Below are positions 17,659 through 27,197 of a stretch of 64,000 bases of DNA, in pieces (position 1 is the stretch's first letter; the number at the start of each line of letters is the position of its first letter). A program made the translations under genes and the position numbers. The stretch spans positions 62,001 to 126,000 of the forward strand of contig NZ_LAYQ01000008.1 of NCBI RefSeq assembly GCF_000988205.1. Reading direction: 5' to 3'. The notes below the pieces were generated by a model. The model was not told the DNA's origin. It made no database searches and saw only the letters and a list, made by a program, of their open reading frames with translations. Origin of the DNA: Corynebacterium minutissimum. GTDB taxonomy: Bacteria > Actinomycetota > Actinomycetes > Mycobacteriales > Mycobacteriaceae.

Positions 17659-19341
17659 TCAAGTCACTGCGGACACCAGGGCGGCAACGAAGGCCGCGGC
17701 GGACGCTGCAGCCGCGAAACCGTCACGCACTCGCCAGGGGTGATCGGTGCGGAAGGTACGTCGCGGATGGCGGCCGAAGTTGCGCATCACCAGGGTCAGG
17801 GACAGCTTTTCGGCGCAGCGCACGGCGCTGACGAACAGGGGAAAGGCGATGCGCGCGGGCGTCGTCGCGCGAATGAAGCCGGAGCGGAAAGACTGCCCCG
17901 GTCGCATCGAGCGCAATCTAATCGCCCATGTCAGCTGGGGGATTTCGCTGCGCAGGAACGCCGCGATGCTCACCCCGGAAATCGCTATGGTGCACCATGT
18001 GTAGGGCACCCGGAGGCGTTGCACCATGGCGTCGAAAAGCTCCTCGACGCGCATACACGCGGAGACCAGGACCGTCCCCGCAAACACGGCCGTCAGTAGC
18101 AGTCCGTGATGGATGCCGTGGCGGACAGCCTCCGCCGGATCCCCACTGCCGTAGAACTCGGAGCGCCACCCGAGCAGGCCGAAGAACACCCCGATCAACA
18201 GGACGAGGAGGACCTTCCCCGCCGTCGCCCGAACGTCGCGTTCCGCGATCGCAGCGAGTGCGAGGAACGCGACCCCCGTCAGAGCGAGAACGGCGTCTCC
18301 GCCGGAGAGCAGCCCGGCGACGAGGACGAGCATCACCGCCGCGACAATCGTGATGGCGTTCAACCCCGCGCGCCTTCGAGCGGCGGATCCACTGGTCCAG
18401 GGGCTTTCGTCCAAGGACGTCCGTGCGCCGGCCGCGGGCAGTGCGCGATCCCGCCGGGACGACTCCGGGGAAGCCGGCACGTCGGCTGCGGGACCGGACC
18501 AGGCGACCTTCCCTTCGGCGACGATGCTCGCCCGATCCGCCCACGTTCGCGCAGCACGGCGGTCGTGGCACGTGAACACAACGGTTCCGCCGGCCCCTGC
18601 GTATTCCGCTAGGGCATCCAGTACGATGCGCGAGCTCGGCGAATCCAGATGCGCCAACGGCTCGTCGAGAAGCAGCAAACGGCGATTGGCCGCCACCGCC
18701 AGGAAGATGCCCAACCGTCTTTTCTGTCCGCCCGACAGGACGAACGGCGAGACGGGGTCAAGTGCCCGGGGGCACAAGGCTTCCCGCAGTTTCCACAGCT
18801 CATCGGCGCCGAGTGGTCCGTGCGGGTCCGTGCCGGCCAGCGCGGAGTCGATTTCCGCGGCGACGGTCGCGCGGGTGAACTGGTGCTCGGGGTTCTGGAA
18901 CGCCAACGACGCGAAGGCGTCGGGGACGCGCCGGGCGGACGCGCCGTCAATCCGGAGGTCCGCTCCCGCCTTCATCTGGCCCGACAGCACCGCCAGCAAG
19001 GTGGACTTACCGACTCCGTTGGCACCGACTAGGGCATGAATCTCGCCCCGTTCCAGTGTCAGATCGGCCCCGTTCAGGATCCGCTCCCTGCCCCGGGCCA
19101 CATGGGCTCCGGTCAAGGCCAGCAGTGGAACGGCGTCCGCCTCCGATTCCGGATCGGCGCCATCCCCGGCTCCCCGGGGCCTTCGCCGCCGGTCCGGACT
19201 GAGACGGTCCGGTGCCCCCGTGCCCGGCGTACTGGCTTCCGGCGCTCCGGCGGTCGCGGCCGACGTCGCAATGCCCTTCACCGCGATACCCTCCGGCGCT
19301 CCGTGCGCGGCGACGCTCCCGTCCGCATCGAGGATTGTCAC
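17659..19341 (-). CDS. ECF transporter: ATPase domain fused to CbiQ-type T component
   Basis: 560 residues as read from the GTG at 19341. The first ~20 residues (TILDADGSVAAHGAPEG) look like the end of a preceding ATPase domain. A Pro/Gly/Arg-rich linker follows, then an ECF ATPase with Walker A GANGVGKST, signature LSGGQKRRLGI and Walker B LLLLDEPLAHLDS. After about residue 320 comes a five-to-six-helix CbiQ/EcfT domain with the two short Ala-Arg-type coupling motifs near TWAIRLRSMRPG and FVSAVRCAEK. It energises uptake by the S component encoded upstream. The original gene probably also included the ATPase at 19338-20015 (see that entry). Confidence 0.82.
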   Translation of the reverse strand: MTILDADGSVAAHGAPEGIAVKGIATSAATAGAPEASTPGTGAPDRLSPDRRRRPRGAGDGADPESEADAVPLLALTGAHVARGRERILNGADLTLERGEIHALVGANGVGKSTLLAVLSGQMKAGADLRIDGASARRVPDAFASLAFQNPEHQFTRATVAAEIDSALAGTDPHGPLGADELWKLREALCPRALDPVSPFVLSGGQKRRLGIFLAVAANRRLLLLDEPLAHLDSPSSRIVLDALAEYAGAGGTVVFTCHDRRAARTWADRASIVAEGKVAWSGPAADVPASPESSRRDRALPAAGARTSLDESPWTSGSAARRRAGLNAITIVAAVMLVLVAGLLSGGDAVLALTGVAFLALAAIAERDVRATAGKVLLVLLIGVFFGLLGWRSEFYGSGDPAEAVRHGIHHGLLLTAVFAGTVLVSACMRVEELFDAMVQRLRVPYTWCTIAISGVSIAAFLRSEIPQLTWAIRLRSMRPGQSFRSGFIRATTPARIAFPLFVSAVRCAEKLSLTLVMRNFGRHPRRTFRTDHPWRVRDGFAAAASAAAFVAALVSAVT

Positions 19342-20015
19342 CGTGTCGACCCACCCGTCGAACGGACGGAGGTCGTGCTCGATGAGCAGGATGACGCGCC
19401 CGGGGCCCGCAAATCACGGATGGCGGCGAACAGCGCCCGCCGACCGTCCTCGTCGACGTGGGCGGCGGGCTCGTCGAAGATCATGACCTCCGGCGCCCTG
19501 GCCACCGCACCAGCGATGGCCATCCGCTGGCGTTGCCCGCCCGACAAAGCCCACGGATCCTTCTCCGCGAGCTCTGACAGCCCGAGCTCCGATAGAGCCT
19601 CGGCTGATCGCTTGGCGACGATACCGGCTTCCACGAGGGAAAACTCGAGGGCCATGGCCACGTCATCGACGACTCGGAGCGTGAGCACCTGCGTCGCCGG
19701 GTCTTGCCCGACGAAGGTGACCCGGTCCCCGTCCACGGGGCGTTCGGTGCCGTCGGCATCGACGATGTGCACGAATCCGGCATGGTCGATGGGGATGTGC
19801 GAGGGAATCAGTCCAGCGATGAGGTGGGCCAGGCTTGTCTTTCCGCATCCCACGGGTCCCGTGATGGTGTTGATCGTGCCGAAATCGAAGGAGAGATCCA
19901 CCATGTCGGGTGCCCATCGCCCATCGGCGTGCCGCACGCCCGCGCCCCTAACCCGTAACCGGGCCGGGGCCGTCCCGCGTGTCGCACCGGCGCACGCGGG
20001 TGCTCCGCCGGTCAC
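19338..20015 (-). pseudogene. First ECF ATPase domain, C-terminus lost by a frameshift
   Basis: The GTG at 20015 overlaps the S-component stop (GTGA). Walker A GPVGCGKTSLAHL, signature LSGGQRQRMAIAGAV and Walker B VMIFDEPAAHVDE are intact, but after RDLRAPG the frame runs into a Ser/Thr-rich tail and a stop at 19338. In the next frame the expected continuation is present: GRVILLIEHDLRPFDGWVDT (H-loop), leading directly into the following gene. One missing base near 19410 (GCGGGCCCC for GCGGGGCCCC on the coding strand) would make one long ATPase-ATPase-T protein. The stop does form a GTGA overlap with the next frame, so translational coupling of a shortened protein cannot be excluded, but that product lacks its H-loop. 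Confidence 0.75.
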
Positions 20016-20674
20016 CGGGTGACCCCGCGGCTGCGAAGCCCCTTTGCGACGGCAAAGCCCAGGACCAAAAACACCAAGCTCGAGGCCAAGGCTACGGCGA
20101 AGCTGATCAGGGTCATGGGCGTGGTCGGCGAGTCGACGCCAACTGCGCGCGGGGCCATCGTTCCCATCAGCGCGGAGAACAACATCGCCGACGCCACGAA
20201 CTGGGTACGCGTCCACCGCCGGTACAGGGTGACCATGAATGGAAGCTCGATGAGCAATCCTTCCATGATCAGCGCCCCGATCGCGGCGACGCCGAACGGG
20301 GTGGTCGCCGCGGACACGACGCCCATGGCAAGGCACGCAATGAGGCTCGCGCCAGGCTTGCGGACGACGATGAGGGGAACGACGCACTGCAGGAACCACA
20401 ACCCGAGCGTCGCCGCGACGAGATAAACGTGGGCGATGCCGGCGAACACCTGCAGGTAGGTCAGGGGCACGACGACGAGAGACCCCGCGACGCCGATCGC
20501 GGCGGCGACGAGCATATCGCGGGTGGATGGTCGGCCACCCGCTGCGACGTGCACCAACCGCCCGTCGTCCGTCTGCGACGCCACCGCGTCGCCGTCGCCC
20601 GTCCCGTCCGGGCCCGCGTCCCCGACTCCCCCTCCGGAGAGGGGTTCTCTGGTCGATCCACGTTTTCTGTTCAT
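20012..20674 (-). CDS. MptD-like ECF transporter S component
   Basis: First gene of the island operon, 220 residues from the ATG at 20674 (MNRKRGSTREP). A polar N-terminal stretch of about 45 residues, rich in Gly and Asp, is followed by six hydrophobic segments (for example MLVAAAIGVAGSLVVVPL and LIMEGLLIELPFMVTLYRRW) as in S components that capture the ligand for ECF importers. The MptD-type label rests on overall layout and on the neighbouring CbiO/CbiQ domains. Such S components accompany YbtPQ-like pairs in Gram-positive metallophore loci such as equibactin. A DtxR-type box lies 57 bases upstream. Confidence 0.78.
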   Translation of the reverse strand: MNRKRGSTREPLSGGGVGDAGPDGTGDGDAVASQTDDGRLVHVAAGGRPSTRDMLVAAAIGVAGSLVVVPLTYLQVFAGIAHVYLVAATLGLWFLQCVVPLIVVRKPGASLIACLAMGVVSAATTPFGVAAIGALIMEGLLIELPFMVTLYRRWTRTQFVASAMLFSALMGTMAPRAVGVDSPTTPMTLISFAVALASSLVFLVLGFAVAKGLRSRGVTR

Positions 20675-20730
20675 CGTCGCCGCCTCGCTTCCGTTGCCGA
20701 TTCCCGATCGGAACATAACTTGAAACAGTA

Positions 20731-20749
20731 TTAGGTTAGGCAATCCTTA
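20731..20749 (-). promoter_or_regulatory. DtxR/IdeR iron box upstream of the island operon
   Basis: TTAGGTTAGGCAATCCTTA matches the 19-bp consensus TTAGGTTAGCCTAACCTAA at 15 positions, including the whole left half. It lies 57 bases before the S-component start in an A+T-rich promoter-like stretch. DtxR with Fe(II) bound here would repress the operon when iron is plentiful. Confidence 0.8.
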
Positions 20750-21133
20750 TCAACTTATGCCAGACTCGAATTATTGACTTTGCCCCCCGCTTCCCCCCAT
20801 TACGTTGTTAGCAGTTCCACCTCAGGGCACCGAAGATTCATAGCCTGTCCACCCGATTGGGCTGGTTATGTTTATTTCCGGTCCCTCCGTCTGAAAGGAC
20901 AGTGGAACTAGTCGCTGGCTTCGGTATGGCTTGTTCCCGCCCCTGTCTGAAAATGATCCGGGGGTGATGCCGCCGAAGACAGTGACATCCTCAAACTGCT
21001 AATAGGAACCCGACCCAGCCAGGTGGTATGAGGTCTCACAGTAATGTGGATGCCAGCGCAAGCATGTCCGACAACCCCAGCGATGAAGCTTAAATAGTCC
21101 AACTTCTCATTCATCGCTAGGAGGCATACACCC
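20750..21133. other. Spacer between the island operon and IS110 fragment
   Basis: Holds the operon's upstream region and, from roughly 20870, sequence that probably belongs to the left flank of the IS110 element, including GATTGGGCTGGTT and an AGGAGG site just before the transposase ATG. No other gene is supported. Confidence 0.45.
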
Positions 21134-21526
21134 ATGGCCTATGACTTCGTCATTGGCGTAGACGTCGGCAAATACTTCCACCACGCCTGCGTCCTCGATC
21201 CCCAAGGCAGGCAAGTCCTGTCCAAACGCATCAATCAGCATGAAGGCTCGCTACGCAAGCTCTTCGGCCAATTCCTCGCCGACAACGCCTCGGTCCTTGT
21301 TATTCCCAACAACATCGGCCGGTTGACCGTCGCAGTCGCCCAAGACATGGGGGCAGATGTTCGCCATCTACCAGGGCTTGCGATGCGGCAGCTCTCTCGC
21401 ATCCACGTCGGCAACTCCAAGACCGATGTACGCGACGCCTACGTCATCGCCCATGCCGGTCTTAACCTTCCAGATTCCCTGCGCAGTGTCGACCGCGTTG
21501 AGGAAGTCTTTATCCAGCTGATTTAG
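21134..21526 (+). pseudogene. IS110-family transposase, N-terminal part only
   Basis: 130 residues of the DEDD transposase domain: GVDVGKYFHHACVLD with the first Asp, PNNIGRLTVAVAQDMGADV, and the KTDVRDAYVIA block holding the last acidic residues of this half. It has a good AGGAGG ribosome site but stops after VEEVFIQL, where intact relatives continue for more than 200 residues with the Ser-containing Transposase_20 domain. The break falls exactly where the 3' end of the phosphatase-like gene begins (21524), so the element was cut by the event that created the island's right border. Confidence 0.85.
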
Positions 21527-22131
21527 GCCGTGACAGCGGCATCCTCCGAGATGGGCTCGATTCCCAGGCGGTTGAGCATGTAGAGCACGCGGGCGCCGAG
21601 GTCATCGGCCAGCTCGCGGGTCTCCTCCACGGTCTCGGCGGTGGCGATGTCCCAAATCTTGATGTCCTTGCCGGCCTCGTCGCGCGGGATCTCGCGGCCC
21701 AAGTACACGATGTAATCCGGGATGGTCACCAGACGCAGGTCCTCGAGGTAGCGGTCCGGGTGCTCCGCCATGCCGCGCTCTTGGAGCACGTGGGCCATGT
21801 GGGAGTCGGGGTCGTTTTCGGGGTGGGCTACGGCGGCGTCGACAAGCAGGGCCTCGCCGGCGTACTTCTTCGTCAGCGCTACGGCAGCCTGCGCCAGCGC
21901 GTGGTCAGCTCCTGCGGCGAAACGCACGTGGATGCGGTGGGTGCCGAAGTGCTCGCGGACCTCGCGCTCCACCATCACGGGGATGAACTCTTCTAAGGTT
22001 GCGCCGGCCTCGTGGCGCTCAATGGTGGCGTCGAGGAAGGAATCAATCTCCTGCGCGGTGTACTCGTGGCCATAATCTGCGTGCAAGTCTTGGCGCAACG
22101 TATCGAAACGGCGGGCATTCGGGGAAGTCAT
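21523..22131 (-). CDS. Three-helix-bundle / LMW-phosphatase-like protein without catalytic cysteine
   Basis: 202 residues from the ATG at 22131 (MTSPNARRFDTL). The N-terminal part (about 1-65) ends LEEFIPVMVEREVREHF, the usual last helix of the three-helix-bundle dimerisation domain found before actinobacterial ArsC/LMW phosphatase domains. The rest follows the LMW-phosphatase fold: HRIHVRFAAGAD in place of the CX5R loop, then LVDAAVAHPENDPD, LVTIPDYIVYLG and IKIWDIATAETVEETRELADDL, equivalent to the usual DWDLPDP...VREIRDEL helix. The Cys and Arg of the active site are absent, so a binding or regulatory role is likelier than catalysis. Upstream it faces the small basic protein and glf; downstream in undisturbed genomes should be glfT2. 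Confidence 0.68.
   Translation of the reverse strand: MTSPNARRFDTLRQDLHADYGHEYTAQEIDSFLDATIERHEAGATLEEFIPVMVEREVREHFGTHRIHVRFAAGADHALAQAAVALTKKYAGEALLVDAAVAHPENDPDSHMAHVLQERGMAEHPDRYLEDLRLVTIPDYIVYLGREIPRDEAGKDIKIWDIATAETVEETRELADDLGARVLYMLNRLGIEPISEDAAVTA
21524..21683. repeat. Right copy of the 160-bp direct repeat bounding the island
   Basis: This copy is the 3' end of the intact gene at 21523-22131 and is 92% identical to 8361-8520. Together they delimit about 13.2 kb of inserted DNA. Confidence 0.9.
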
Positions 22132-22181
22132 CTCTAAACTCACTTTCTGTTCGCCTATTGTTAACCTGCTGTTAACTTTAA

Positions 22182-22418
22182 TCAATCGTTGAGCGTCCGA
22201 CAAGTTTTATGTGCGGCGTCCCGGCCCCGTGCGCTGGCGAAACCTCCCAAAGAAAGGCCAAAGGCCTGCCGGGTGTTCCGGCAGGCCTTCCTGGATTGTT
22301 CCTTCTTCTTATCGGGAATGCGCGTTGCGCGACTGCGCAGCTTGAGGTGTTCCTCGAGCCGCTCCGGGGACATCTTCCACATGCTGCGGTCTGCGCGTTT
22401 CTTCTTGCGCTGGGCCAT
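22182..22418 (-). CDS. Small basic protein of unknown function
   Basis: 78 residues from the ATG at 22418 (MAQRKKKRADRSMWKMSP), chosen because a near-perfect AAGGAGGTGA lies 5 bases before it. It is very rich in Lys and Arg, with an ERLEEHLKLRSRATRIPDKKK helix. The last third is encoded by a terminator-like hairpin (22261-22289) and may not be conserved. It lies between glf and the phosphatase-like gene, 77 bases after glf. A nucleic-acid or envelope-associated role is possible but nothing specific can be seen. Confidence 0.65.
   Translation of the reverse strand: MAQRKKKRADRSMWKMSPERLEEHLKLRSRATRIPDKKKEQSRKACRNTRQAFGLSLGGFASARGRDAAHKTCRTLND
22261..22289 (-). terminator. 12-bp perfect hairpin within the end of the small basic gene
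   Basis: Arms AAGGCCTGCCGG and CCGGCAGGCCTT with loop GTGTT. The minus-strand continuation is T-rich (GGCCTTTCTTTGG). Probable terminator or attenuator for glf and the small gene, unusual in being inside an open frame. Confidence 0.65.
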
Positions 22419-22495
22419 GCCGTCACCTCCTTCCATCGAGGTGTTTCAGCATAGCGCGCCGCGGGGATTAACCCGTACAGACCGCACGTGGCGGC

Positions 22496-23803
<1,308 letters not shown>

Positions 23804-23862
23804 TTAGTTAACTTTTTGCGCTTCTTTTAACCTTCTGGCGCACACCATCCTAGGGAGTAACA

Positions 23863-25809
23863 GTGCACCTCAAACGTCGTCTTGTTCCCGCGAAATCGAC
23901 GTGGTCGACGCCGGTTATCGCTACGGTCACCTCGATCGCTGTGGTCGCTGCCGCAGCCGTGGGCGGCCAAACCCTTATCCAAACGCAGGAAGCGGGCAGC
24001 GGCCCCATCGAAGTGAGCTCGGCCTCCGAATCCTTCGGGTCCGGAGAAACGGTCGTGGTGGATGACCCGGCCATCGCCGCCCAGGGCGAGGGCGAAGGCC
24101 CGCGCGCCGTTAAGCAATTCCACCGCGATGAGACTTTCTCCTCCTTCGCCGTCACGTGGAAGGGTTCGCGCGACGTCGCAGCCTTCGTCCGCGCCAAGCA
24201 GCCAGACGGGTCCTGGTCCGAGTGGTATGACATGGACGCGATGTCCTACAACAACGATGACCCCTCCGCCACGAACGGCACCGAGCTCATCTTCGTGGGC
24301 GATACCAATGACGTGCAGGTCTCCATCAACAATGTGGATCTGGTGACCGGGTCGAATCTGGACGAAGAGTTCACCGAAACCCCTGTCGAGGACGCCGCGC
24401 TTGACGACGCCCCCTTCAACGTCGGCGACATCGCCCCCGTCGCCGAGACCGAGCCTCTACCGGCCAATAGCGACGTGGAAGGCCTCGAGGCTGTCTTCAT
24501 GGACGGTAACGCCCAGGAGGGCGAGGTCATCGAGCCGACCGCTGAGACCGACGGCATGCCGCGCGTGGTCTCGCGTGCAGGTTGGGGCGCGGATGAGAGT
24601 ATCCGTTGCAAGGGTGCTGACTATGACGACGGCGTGAAGGCCATTGCGCTGCACCACACCGCGGGCTCCAATAACTACACCCGCGCGCAGGCGGCCGCGC
24701 AAGTGCGCGCCGCGTACAAATACCACGCCCAGAACCTGGGATGGTGCGATATCGGATACAACGCGCTGGTGGATAAGTACGGCACCATCTACGAGGGCCG
24801 CTACGGCGGGCTCGACGAAGCCGTGCAGGGCGCCCACATCGGTGGCTTCAACCAGAACACGTGGGGCATTTCCATGATTGGTAACTACGAGACGACCCAG
24901 CCGACGGAAGCCTTGCTGGAGTCCGTCACCGACCTGGCTGGCTGGAAGGGCGCGATTTCCGGTGTTGATCCGACCTCCCGCGTTTCCCTGCGCTCGGCGG
25001 AGAACTTCCGCGGCTCGCGCTACCCGGCTGGTGCCTCTGCCTCGGTCTATGGCCTCTTCGGGCACAGCGACGTTCACTTCACTGCTTGCCCGGGCCAGTA
25101 CACCATTGCCCGCTGGCCGCAGATCCGTGCGGCAGCGCATAAGAAGTACGTGGCCATCAAGTCCGGCACGTCTGGTTCGACCTCCACGGACTGGGGCAGC
25201 GTGGATACACCTACGCCGGATACCTCCGACTCCACGCCGAACGACAACGACGCGCCTTCCGCTCCTGCACCGGCAGCTCCCGCACAGGAGGCAACGTCCT
25301 CGCTGGGTGATACTGAAATTCCGATGAGCACCATCACCGCACTAGTCGGCCTGGCTGGCACGCTCTTCGCCATCATGTATGCCCGCTCCGAGCACCAGGT
25401 TGACATGAACCAGACGGTCAATGGCCTGCCGGTGGAGCAGATCCCGGGCATCGTGACCAAAGTGTTGTCCCTGAGCAAGAACGAGGGCCTGAAGCAAACG
25501 TGGACGGCAGTCCTTAATGCCTTCGGCCCAGCGCTGGGTCTGGCTGTTGGCGGTCCGGATGAATCCGCCGGCATCATCTACCAGCTCTTCCAGAACGGCG
25601 TCGTGCTGAGCTCCGAGGACACCGGTACGCACGCTCTGGTGGGACGCATCGCCAAGGAATGGGCGTCGGGCGACAACTCGGCGACGCTCGGCTTGCCGAC
25701 GTCCGACGAACTCCCCACCGGCTTCGGCAAGGAAGTCCGCGTGCAGTTCCAGGGCGGTTCCATTGTCTACAACCCGGAGACTGAGCAGATTCAGGTCTTC
25801 ACGGACTAA
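23863..25809 (+). CDS. Secreted N-acetylmuramoyl-L-alanine amidase (PGRP type) with LGFP-like repeat
   Basis: 648 residues from a GTG at 23863 with AGGGAG 5 bases upstream. An N-terminal membrane or signal segment (about 15-37, VIATVTSIAVVAAAAVGG) leads to an acidic region and a beta-rich domain, then an amidase_2/PGRP domain (about 225-430): SRAGWGADES, zinc ligand in ALHHTAG, GWCDIGYNALVD and the second ligands in HSDVHFTACPG. A Pro/Ser/Thr linker, a TM-like segment (MSTITALVGLAGTLFAIMYA) and one LGFP-type repeat (ATLGLPTSDE) complete it. It would cut peptidoglycan stem peptides at the wall. Homologue of mycobacterial Rv3811, which also lies next to glf. Divergent from glf, with a shared 170-base promoter region. 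Confidence 0.9.
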   Translation: MHLKRRLVPAKSTWSTPVIATVTSIAVVAAAAVGGQTLIQTQEAGSGPIEVSSASESFGSGETVVVDDPAIAAQGEGEGPRAVKQFHRDETFSSFAVTWKGSRDVAAFVRAKQPDGSWSEWYDMDAMSYNNDDPSATNGTELIFVGDTNDVQVSINNVDLVTGSNLDEEFTETPVEDAALDDAPFNVGDIAPVAETEPLPANSDVEGLEAVFMDGNAQEGEVIEPTAETDGMPRVVSRAGWGADESIRCKGADYDDGVKAIALHHTAGSNNYTRAQAAAQVRAAYKYHAQNLGWCDIGYNALVDKYGTIYEGRYGGLDEAVQGAHIGGFNQNTWGISMIGNYETTQPTEALLESVTDLAGWKGAISGVDPTSRVSLRSAENFRGSRYPAGASASVYGLFGHSDVHFTACPGQYTIARWPQIRAAAHKKYVAIKSGTSGSTSTDWGSVDTPTPDTSDSTPNDNDAPSAPAPAAPAQEATSSLGDTEIPMSTITALVGLAGTLFAIMYARSEHQVDMNQTVNGLPVEQIPGIVTKVLSLSKNEGLKQTWTAVLNAFGPALGLAVGGPDESAGIIYQLFQNGVVLSSEDTGTHALVGRIAKEWASGDNSATLGLPTSDELPTGFGKEVRVQFQGGSIVYNPETEQIQVFTD

Positions 25810-25817
25810 TCCCCAAA

Positions 25818-25845
25818 CACCCCTAGCCGCGTTTAGCTAGGGGTG
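25818..25845 (+). terminator. Terminator after the amidase gene
   Basis: Perfect 10-bp arms CACCCCTAGC and GCTAGGGGTG, 9 bases after the amidase stop; T-tract weak. Confidence 0.75.
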
Positions 25846-25973
25846 CCGCCGTTGTGTCACTCATTGCTTTCAGTCACGCTTCGACGAGGTGGGCCGTCGC
25901 CTAGCGTGAGCGTGTGGGATCGCCGATGTGGCGGGAGCCACCCGGTGGCTTCCGCTTCGGCATTGTTGAGGGT

Positions 25974-27074
25974 TTAAATATCCGGTGGCGCTCCGCCCAA
26001 GACGCCCCCAGTGACCTGCTGCTTCAACGCCGCTTGCGCTGCCTGATACGCCGGCTGGGAAGTAATCGGCTCCGCCCACGGTGGCACATAATCCACCCCA
26101 CCCCGCAGCCTGAAGACATAACCAGCACCCGTCGGCTTATCCGGATCATCATCATTGATGCCGTTGTGATAAGCACACAACATCGTCAAATTCGGTGGAT
26201 CCGTCGCCCCACCCGCCTTCCACGGCACTAAATGATGCACCTGACAATAATCAGCCGGCTTATTACACCCCTCACGCGCACACGTCGGATGCTCCGCACT
26301 GGCCATAATCCGCTGCTCAAACCCAGCCAAACGCCGCACCCTGTGCAACCACACCGGCCCAATCGTTGGATGCACCAACGTCACATACCCAACCTCAGCA
26401 AACTTATAAGTGACAAACTCCCGGCCAGTCATCCGCCCACCATTGGTGAGTACTAGCTCAATATCATCGCCCTCACCCCGCACAATCCGTTCCAACTCAT
26501 CCAAGGTCACCACCACATTGGTAGCCACCGCAGGCTTAGAACCACCATGCGCCTTATTAAAGAACACCTGACCTGCCGCATCCAACAAATCAGCCGGATT
26601 AATCGACTCCAATGTCCCGCGCATCTCACTAATGCGCAACGCTGAATCAGTAATCGTCAACGAATGCGGACCCGACGCCCGATACGTCAACCTCACCCCA
26701 GGTTCAGGCACCCGCCGCGGCCGCAACTGCTTCAACCTCTCCCTCGCCACCTTCGGGATACGGTCTGCTGGAGTCCCCGCCAAGCGGACACGCAGATTCC
26801 ACGCATCCAACTCTTTCTTCGCCCTAGCGGTATACGTCTCAATCAAACTCAACGTTGCCACATCATGCCTTTGAGCGCCCGCAGCCGCACGCGCCTGGCG
26901 CTGCTTGCCCGTAAAACGCGTCGGCCCAAAATACACCCCATACAACCCAGCCAACTCCGCAGCATCAGCCAACGAGGCACCACGCGCGCGTAAATCATCC
27001 ACACTGCCTACCGCAAGCCCCACAAGCTCCAACCCCGACCTGCGATAGGAGAAATAAGTCTCCAAATCCCCCAT
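25974..27074 (-). CDS. HNH endonuclease domain protein (DUF222/13E12-like)
   Basis: 366 residues from the ATG at 27074 (MGDLETYFSYRR). A long helical N-terminal region (DUF222-like) ends in a compact HNH domain: CAREGCNKPADYCQVHHLVPWKAGG, then NLTMLCAYHNGIND. These hold the paired Cys residues and the His-Asn-His order of the family, which actinobacteria carry in many copies, often linked to repeats of the 13E12 kind. Base composition is plainly lower in G+C than the neighbours and rich in A/C-ending codons, suggesting a mobile or horizontally spread gene. Target and role are unknown. Confidence 0.85.
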   Translation of the reverse strand: MGDLETYFSYRRSGLELVGLAVGSVDDLRARGASLADAAELAGLYGVYFGPTRFTGKQRQARAAAGAQRHDVATLSLIETYTARAKKELDAWNLRVRLAGTPADRIPKVARERLKQLRPRRVPEPGVRLTYRASGPHSLTITDSALRISEMRGTLESINPADLLDAAGQVFFNKAHGGSKPAVATNVVVTLDELERIVRGEGDDIELVLTNGGRMTGREFVTYKFAEVGYVTLVHPTIGPVWLHRVRRLAGFEQRIMASAEHPTCAREGCNKPADYCQVHHLVPWKAGGATDPPNLTMLCAYHNGINDDDPDKPTGAGYVFRLRGGVDYVPPWAEPITSQPAYQAAQAALKQQVTGGVLGGAPPDI

Positions 27075-27197
27075 GCGACAAAGATTAAAACACCACCACC
27101 CACCCCGCAACCGGAGGCAGAAAACCCTCAGGTTCCGCCACAAATAGGGCCGGTAGCGCGGGGTTTCACGGCCACAGCAAAGCGGGGTACAGCAGTG

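Noticed and set aside
20908..21135. 75-codon minus-strand frame before the IS110 fragment
   Set aside because: Overlaps the transposon flank, has no ribosome site and no recognisable family.
8361..21683. Prophage or integrative conjugative element
   Set aside because: No integrase, relaxase, phage structural gene or tRNA attachment site in the segment; borders are a protein-gene fragment duplicated, fitting homologous integration better.
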